From Thermoplasmata archaeon (GTDB lineage: Archaea; Thermoplasmatota; Thermoplasmata; Thermoplasmatales; Thermoplasmataceae): 8,916 nt of DNA. Both the position numbers and the translations under genes were made by a program. The notes below the pieces were generated by a model that saw nothing but the letters and a program-made list of their open reading frames with translations, searched no databases and was not told the origin of the DNA. This document shows, piece after piece, positions 5,526 to 8,916 of the stretch; the first letter of the stretch is position 1; each line of letters opens with the position of its first letter. Where the stretch lies: positions 1 to 8,916 of the forward strand of contig JAJYDZ010000045.1 of NCBI GenBank assembly GCA_021790415.1, given 5' to 3'.

Positions 5526-6922
5526 GGGGACACCGTTTCGAGTGGTTTTCTTGACGCTCTTGGACCGGCTAGCAATACAAAAGCTGCTATTATTTCAAGT
5601 ATTCCAAGTAAGATAAAGAAGTTTGCACCGGTTTTTACTATGCTAGCAGTGGTGAGAACAACCATCGCTGTGAATGCAAAAGGTACTATGGCTCCGCCTA
5701 GGTGACCAATGCCGTCTGAGAGAGCAAATCCAGTTGCCCTTGCCCTGGTTGGATATATTTCTGCAGTGTATGTATAAGCTGGCACTGCGAAGGCTGTTGC
5801 GAAAGACCCTAAAAAGGCACCTATGGTTAATAAAACTGCAGAATGATCATATAGAGCCAGTGCAAATAGAAATACTGCTATAATAGCTGGTATGAGTGCA
5901 GAGATAATCAGATATTTTCTTTCCCACTTATCAGCGATAAAAGTCATGGAGACTGCACCTACTATATAACCGGTGGATCCAAGACCAATATACCATACTG
6001 CAGTCGTGAACAGAAATCCTGATGTGACAAATATCAGTGGTGCAAATCCCAGTATACCGTAAGCCAGGAAATAGTCTAGAAACCAGAATGATGCCACTAT
6101 GGCTAATCTAGGACCATACTTTTTTGTAAATATTTCTCTCGTAGGAAAGTGTTCACCAGGAATCTCTCTTTCATAAGCGGGAATTTCAGGAAGTGTGCTA
6201 ATCTTCTCCTTAACAAAAGACTCCATATCATTGATTATTTTCTCGGCCTCATCTGGTTTACCTTTAAGTACAAGCCATCTAGGAGACTCCGGCATACTAA
6301 ATCTCAGGAAGACTATTGCCACCGCAATAACTGCTGGTATAGCAAAAAGGTACCTCCAACCGTCGGCATTTATTGGTATGACAACCAGTGCAATAAATGG
6401 AGCGAGAGCGAACCCAAGGGCCCCTGAAAAATATGCCCATTGAGTCATTTTTCCTCTCATATGAGATGGGGTTATTTCTGACATATATGTGTTTATTATG
6501 GATATCTCAGCACCGATTCCCATTCCAGCTATGAATCTCCCAGCTATTAATTCTGGGGCATTGAATGACAGAGCTGATATTAATGTTCCTACGGCAACCA
6601 GTAAGGCATTGGTTACAAGCCCAAGCCTTCTTCCGACATAATCACTTATGGTTGACACAACGTAAGTACCAACTATATATCCAAAAAGAGTTGCAGAAGC
6701 AGAATCACTAAGTAGTATCTCAGTCAGCTTCAACTGTGAGACCATAGGAGATACGAACGCATAACTCAAAGCAAGTATATCGTAGAAGGCAAAAAAATAG
6801 CCAATTCCCAGAATTACAAGCCAGAACCTTGGATAGGGTCTTATGGGCAAACGGTCAAGCCTTGCCTGAATATTAGCAAGTCTTTCCCCACTGTCATTAA
6901 CATTACCTGACATAAAAGTCAT
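5522..6922 (-). CDS. MFS transporter, sugar-porter/aromatic-acid porter-like, first gene of the operon
   Basis: 466 residues with about 12 hydrophobic segments. Motifs: loop 2-3 SDYVGRRLGL (93-102), the N-half end RGKMTQW, PESPRWLVLKGKPDEAEKI (211-229) after helix 6, the mirrored ADKWERKYL (330-338), and AEIYPTRARATG (388-399). These are the marks of the sugar-porter/organic-acid:H+ symporter branch of the major facilitator superfamily. Its position ahead of an acid-activating ligase suggests import of an organic or aromatic acid, but export of a product is equally compatible. Archaeal promoter TATATAAA lies 44-51 nt before the ATG, giving a short leader. ATG 6922 (MTFMSGN) is taken; ATG 6913 is an alternative. 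The start lies inside operator-like symmetry shared with the SDR gene. The gene overlaps the hydrolase start by 4 nt. Confidence 0.92.
   Translation of the reverse strand: MTFMSGNVNDSGERLANIQARLDRLPIRPYPRFWLVILGIGYFFAFYDILALSYAFVSPMVSQLKLTEILLSDSASATLFGYIVGTYVVSTISDYVGRRLGLVTNALLVAVGTLISALSFNAPELIAGRFIAGMGIGAEISIINTYMSEITPSHMRGKMTQWAYFSGALGFALAPFIALVVIPINADGWRYLFAIPAVIAVAIVFLRFSMPESPRWLVLKGKPDEAEKIINDMESFVKEKISTLPEIPAYEREIPGEHFPTREIFTKKYGPRLAIVASFWFLDYFLAYGILGFAPLIFVTSGFLFTTAVWYIGLGSTGYIVGAVSMTFIADKWERKYLIISALIPAIIAVFLFALALYDHSAVLLTIGAFLGSFATAFAVPAYTYTAEIYPTRARATGFALSDGIGHLGGAIVPFAFTAMVVLTTASIVKTGANFFILLGILEIIAAFVLLAGPRASRKPLETVSP
6908..6921. promoter_or_regulatory. Operator-like TGACTT-TT-ATGTCA over the MFS start
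   Basis: On the minus strand the arms TGACTT and ATGTCA pair at 5 of 6 positions. The element sits in the same place relative to the ATG as the perfect version in the SDR gene. The surrounding 23 nt (6902-6924) match 915-937 at 20 positions. It is a candidate binding site for a shared regulator, plausibly the TetR protein at the end of this operon. Confidence 0.42.
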
Positions 6923-6933
6923 ATGTCATATGA
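6919..6933. promoter_or_regulatory. Perfect 15-bp palindrome TCATATGTCATATGA at the MFS start
   Basis: Seven-base arms around one central base overlap the start codon (6922-6920) and the operator-like element next to it. It lies about 10 to 25 nt downstream of the predicted transcription start, a good place for a repressor. Whether it is one broad site or two overlapping ones cannot be said. Confidence 0.42.
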
Positions 6934-6965
6934 ATTACTTAAATTTTTAGATACACATTAAATCA

Positions 6966-6973
6966 TTTATATA
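6966..6973 (-). promoter_or_regulatory. TATA box of the five-gene operon
   Basis: TATATAAA on the minus strand is a strong archaeal TATA box. With the usual spacing of about 25 nt, transcription would begin near 6943-6945, leaving a leader of about 20 nt without a ribosome site. Confidence 0.55.
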
Positions 6974-7172
6974 CAAGTTAAAAAAGACTTACACCATGGT
7001 ATCAGGAACAATACAAATTCTTTCTTAATTTACGCAACTTATGCTATTATAATTCCCTTTAATATTGATAAAATAGAGGAACCTACGTTGATGCAATATT
7101 ATAAAACATTTAAGGTGTAACAAGTGTATTAGCAATTCTAATGACTCTAAATTTCTATATACACAGCCTGAT

Positions 7173-7348
7173 GTTGATTGAAAAAATTTTGCATAAGATC
7201 TTGCAGGAAAGATTAACACTATCTATCACACTTTAGTTTTTCAATGAGCCTACATCGATTCAATTTATGAATCAACTTATTCAAAGCAAGTTGTTGATTT
7301 GTTCATGCAGAAACTCTTTATCTCAAATATATAAAAATTTGGTTGATT
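7173..7348. repeat. Four copies of heptamer GTTGATT/AATCAAC upstream of msrB
   Basis: GTTGATT occurs at 7173-7179, 7293-7299 and 7342-7348, and its complement AATCAAC at 7270-7276. The last copy directly precedes the msrB TATA box (7354-7360). Copies at 7270 and 7293 face each other, forming AATCAACTT ... AAGTTGTTGATT. This may be a regulator binding cluster; AT-rich composition makes chance a real alternative. Confidence 0.3.
7257..7273. repeat. Inverted repeat GATTCA-N5-TGAATC
   Basis: Perfect 6-bp arms are separated by ATTTA, about 110 nt upstream of the msrB start. It overlaps one of the AATCAAC heptamers. It may be part of a regulator site; no further support is visible. Confidence 0.25.
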
Positions 7349-7353
7349 TATCC

Positions 7354-7360
7354 TTATATA
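7354..7360 (+). promoter_or_regulatory. TATA box of msrBA, leaderless transcript
   Basis: TTATATA is centred 24 nt before ATG 7381, so the transcript probably begins at or next to the start codon. No ribosome site precedes that ATG, which fits leaderless initiation. This decides for 7381 against the in-frame ATG at 7267, which lies upstream of this promoter. Confidence 0.55.
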
Positions 7361-7380
7361 TTGAAAATACATCTATTATT

Positions 7381-7755
7381 ATGGAAATGAGAAAACTCAC
7401 AAAGGAAGAGGAGAGAGTAATAATTCACAAGGGAACTGAGTATCCATTCACTGGTAAATATGATGATTTCTTTCAAAAGGGCACATATGTATGTAAAAGA
7501 TGCGGACAACCTCTGTACTCATCAGAAGCTAAATTTGATGCTGGCTGCGGCTGGCCAGCTTTTGATAAAGAGTTTCCAGGGTCTGTGAAAAGAGTGCCTG
7601 ATCCAGATGGCATGAGGACAGAAATAGAGTGTGCAAAGTGTGGAGCACATTTAGGTCATGTGTTCACAGGAGAGAGATTTACAAAAGAAAACACAAGACA
7701 TTGCGTGAATTCGATTTCCATAGAATTTATTAAGGAAGGTGAAGGTAATGAGTGA
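7381..7755 (+). CDS. msrB: Peptide-methionine (R)-S-oxide reductase MsrB
   Basis: Reduces the R epimer of methionine sulfoxide in oxidised proteins. From ATG 7381 it has 124 residues, close to single-domain MsrB length. Two zinc-binding CxxC pairs are present (Cys38/Cys41 and Cys84/Cys87), plus GCGWPAF (55-61) with Cys56 as likely resolving cysteine, GAHLGHVF (88-95), and RHCVNS with catalytic Cys108. The frame is open upstream to an ATG at 7267, but the added 38 residues (MNQLIQSKLLICSCRNS and so on) are not MsrB-like and precede the promoter. There is no signal peptide, so the enzyme is cytosolic. It overlaps msrA by 8 nt, forming a two-gene unit for both sulfoxide epimers. A thioredoxin-type reductant is expected but not encoded here. 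Confidence 0.96.
   Translation: MEMRKLTKEEERVIIHKGTEYPFTGKYDDFFQKGTYVCKRCGQPLYSSEAKFDAGCGWPAFDKEFPGSVKRVPDPDGMRTEIECAKCGAHLGHVFTGERFTKENTRHCVNSISIEFIKEGEGNE
7738..7742 (+). promoter_or_regulatory. GGTGA ribosome binding site of msrA
   Basis: GGTGA followed by 5 nt and ATG 7748 sets the msrA start. The GTG at 7739, in the same frame, lies inside this site and is unlikely to be the initiator. Confidence 0.6.
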
Positions 7756-8284
7756 AGAGGTAGCAATACTTGGAGCAGGATGCTTCTGGTGTACTGAGGC
7801 AGCGTTTCAGCAAATAAAGGGAGTGAAAGAGGTTGTACCAGGATATGCAGGTGGACACGTTGAAAAACCAACGTACCAGCAGGTGTGCAGGGGAAACACC
7901 GGGCATGCCGAAGTAGGTAAGATCACTTTTGATCCGGAAGAAGTCTCATATGCAGAAATACTTGAGATATATTTCTCAATCCAAGATCCAACTTCTCTGA
8001 ATAGACAGGGGGCAGATGCTGGGGAGCAATACAGATCAGTCATATTCTATATGTCACCAGAACAGGAAAAAACTGCCAGGGAAATGATTAAGAAAATGGA
8101 AGAAGAACATGTTTACGGAAAACCCATAGTAACTTCCGTCGAGGCATTTACTAATTTCTTTGATGCAGAGGATTACCATAAAAATTATTATAAGAATAAT
8201 TCAAGAGAACCGTACTGTCAGCTTGTGATTTCTCCAAAACTGAAAAAGCTTCAGAAGCACCATCCAGAAAGTCTCAAGCTCTGA
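7748..8284 (+). CDS. msrA: Peptide-methionine (S)-S-oxide reductase MsrA
   Basis: Reduces the S epimer of free and protein-bound methionine sulfoxide. From ATG 7748 it has 178 residues, the normal length for a single-domain MsrA. The hallmark GCFWC (11-15) carries catalytic Cys12. Also visible are GYAGG (32-36), GHAEV with Glu55, EQYRS (93-97), and the C-terminal YCQLVISPKLKK with Cys157 as a probable recycling cysteine. It overlaps msrB by 8 nt with its own GGTGA ribosome site, so MsrA and MsrB are made together. The unit serves oxidative repair in the cytosol. An archaeal promoter for the next gene lies 40-46 nt past the stop; no clear terminator is seen. Confidence 0.97.
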   Translation: MSEEVAILGAGCFWCTEAAFQQIKGVKEVVPGYAGGHVEKPTYQQVCRGNTGHAEVGKITFDPEEVSYAEILEIYFSIQDPTSLNRQGADAGEQYRSVIFYMSPEQEKTAREMIKKMEEEHVYGKPIVTSVEAFTNFFDAEDYHKNYYKNNSREPYCQLVISPKLKKLQKHHPESLKL

Positions 8285-8323
8285 ACTTTAATCTATAAAA
8301 TTATAACTATTAATTGAAAATGG

Positions 8324-8330
8324 AAATATA
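8324..8330 (+). promoter_or_regulatory. TATA box of the HTH regulator-trm56 unit
   Basis: AAATATA is centred about 25 nt before ATG 8352, with no ribosome site before that ATG. This fits a leaderless transcript. A second AT element (CCTATATG, 8339-8346) is too close to the start to be the TATA box. Confidence 0.4.
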
Positions 8331-8351
8331 GTTTAAACCTATATGGGATAG

Positions 8352-8855
8352 ATGGCAGGTAGAATAAAAGTTATAAATGACCCCGGTGAGCTTGTTTCCA
8401 TATTTCATGCCTCAGATTCAGATGTTAAGAGAAAGTTACTTATTGATCTCTCGACGAGCTGGATAACGATGCCTACCATAGCTGAAAAATATGGGCAGGA
8501 AGGAAAGAGAGCGTTACTTTATCTCGACAAAATAAAAATGCTTGAAAGCCAGTGGATAACAACAGGAAATGGACCGGAGAAAGCATATCATACATTTTAC
8601 AATAATGTTCAAATTAACCTTATGGGAACGATGACTGAGCTTGCAGATATAATATTTGCCACAAATCTCAGTGAGGAAAAACTGGAAGAATATGAAAATC
8701 AGTTGATTGAAATGATGAATGATACGGAAGGTGTTTTTCTTGGAGAAGCCTCAGAAAAATTGGGAATTTCTCAAACCTTTCTTCGTGGAATAGTGAAGAG
8801 ATCCAGTATACTGCAAATTAAAGGATTTAAGATTGAAAAAGTGATTCCAGACTGA
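8352..8855 (+). CDS. Winged-helix (ArsR-like) DNA-binding protein with two HTH segments
   Basis: 167 residues. Residues about 5-90 look like an archaeal ArsR-type winged helix: IKVINDPGELVSIF, then SDVKRKLLIDL, the recognition region MPTIAEKYGQEGKRALLYLDKIKMLES, and a wing with GNGPEKAYHTFY. A linker helix rich in Glu (about 106-122) leads to a second helix-turn-helix, GEASEKLGISQTFLRGIVKRSSIL (131-154). No metal-binding Cys/His cluster typical of ArsR sensors is present; the protein has no Cys at all. The last codon overlaps the trm56 ATG (TGATG), so the two are translationally coupled. I recall similar regulators beside trm56 in other archaea, but that is memory, not shown here. Its target and signal are unknown. 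Confidence 0.72.
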   Translation: MAGRIKVINDPGELVSIFHASDSDVKRKLLIDLSTSWITMPTIAEKYGQEGKRALLYLDKIKMLESQWITTGNGPEKAYHTFYNNVQINLMGTMTELADIIFATNLSEEKLEEYENQLIEMMNDTEGVFLGEASEKLGISQTFLRGIVKRSSILQIKGFKIEKVIPD

Positions 8856-8916
8856 TGGCAGAAATTGTCATATATAGATACGGTCACAGACCCGCCAGGG
8901 ACAAAAGGATAACGAC
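8855..8916 (+). CDS. trm56: tRNA (cytidine(56)-2'-O)-methyltransferase Trm56, N-terminal fragment
   Basis: Only 20 full codons lie in the window, but the N-terminus reads EIVIYRYGHRPARDKRIT, matching the conserved archaeal Trm56 start (xLRLGHRPxRDKRITTH). The enzyme is a SPOUT-class methyltransferase that methylates C56 in the T-loop of archaeal tRNAs with S-adenosylmethionine. ATG 8855 overlaps the stop of the preceding regulator by one base. The gene is cut by the window edge, so no length or active-site check beyond the N-terminal motif is possible. It is the strongest single sign that the DNA is archaeal. Confidence 0.87.
   Translation, partial: MAEIVIYRYGHRPARDKRIT

Larger units (their letters stand above)
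6974..7353. other. Divergent intergenic region between the MFS operon and msrBA
   Basis: AT-rich, with no convincing gene and no tRNA or IS element seen. It contains the repeated heptamer GTTGATT/AATCAAC and a small inverted repeat (7257-7273), both on the msrB side. Open frames of 50-65 codons occur on both strands but look like chance in such AT-rich DNA. Its length is more than two simple promoters need, so further regulatory sites or a decayed gene are possible. Confidence 0.5.

Noticed and set aside
7165..7215. Possible C/D box small RNA (CTGATGTTGA and nearby)
   Set aside because: The box C match is poor (TGATGT rather than TGATGA), and no properly placed box D with C'/D' pair could be seen.
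7025..7219. 64-codon open frame on the minus strand in the MFS-msrB intergenic region
   Set aside because: No recognisable domain and no ribosome site seen; open frames of this size are expected by chance in AT-rich DNA.
7267..7380. In-frame N-terminal extension of MsrB from ATG 7267
   Set aside because: The added residues are unlike MsrB, and a strong TATA box at 7354-7360 lies inside them, pointing to leaderless initiation at 7381.
7656..8043. Antisense frames over msrB and msrA
   Set aside because: Both sense genes have complete catalytic motifs; the antisense frames are rich in Pro/Ser/Leu and look like shadows.
1..8916. tRNA genes, CRISPR arrays, insertion sequences, attachment sites or replication origin
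   Set aside because: No cloverleaf-type TPsiC motif, regular repeats with spacers, transposase-like protein or integrase was seen on either strand by reading.

Overview
The window looks like chromosomal DNA from an archaeon of the Thermoplasmata (Thermoplasmatales-like). The last gene starts with the N-terminus of the archaeal tRNA C56 2'-O-methyltransferase Trm56. DNA is AT-rich (estimated by eye), and AGA/AGG are the usual arginine codons. Genes that open a transcript have a TATA-like box about 25 nt before the ATG and no ribosome site, as in leaderless archaeal mRNAs. Internal operon genes carry a GGTGA ribosome site. I cannot name the species.

Layout. Positions 3-152 (+) are the C-terminal end of a membrane protein. 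A VOC/glyoxalase-like gene (minus, 342 to about 707) has an intact body, but its expected ATG is out of frame. A FabG-like short-chain dehydrogenase (917-1669, +) converges, across a likely bidirectional terminator, on a five-gene minus-strand operon. In transcription order the operon encodes an MFS transporter (6922-5522), an alpha/beta hydrolase (5525-4707), an AMP-forming acyl-CoA ligase (about 4703-3297), a KAS III-like ketosynthase (3316-2327) and a TetR repressor (2301-1717). After a 458-bp divergent intergenic region come msrB and msrA (+, overlapping), then a winged-helix regulator overlapping trm56 (+), which runs off the window.

How the genes may work together. The operon has a transporter, a thioester-forming ligase, a C-C bond forming or cleaving thiolase-fold enzyme, a hydrolase and a repressor. 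The SDR would supply a 3-ketoacyl reductase or 3-hydroxyacyl dehydrogenase. The SDR and the transporter gene start with almost the same 23 nt (20 identical), including a palindrome-like TGAC-N6-GTCA. This suggests that one regulator, plausibly the operon's TetR protein, controls both units. The set could degrade an imported carboxylic acid, or make and export a small acyl or ketide compound; the sequence does not decide between these.

The right-hand part (msrBA, wHTH regulator-trm56) is conventional: methionine sulfoxide repair and tRNA modification. The most notable points are the shared start-site operator candidate, the unusual KAS III active site (His where canonical FabH has Asn), the lack of a normal start codon for the ligase, and the displaced start of the VOC gene.
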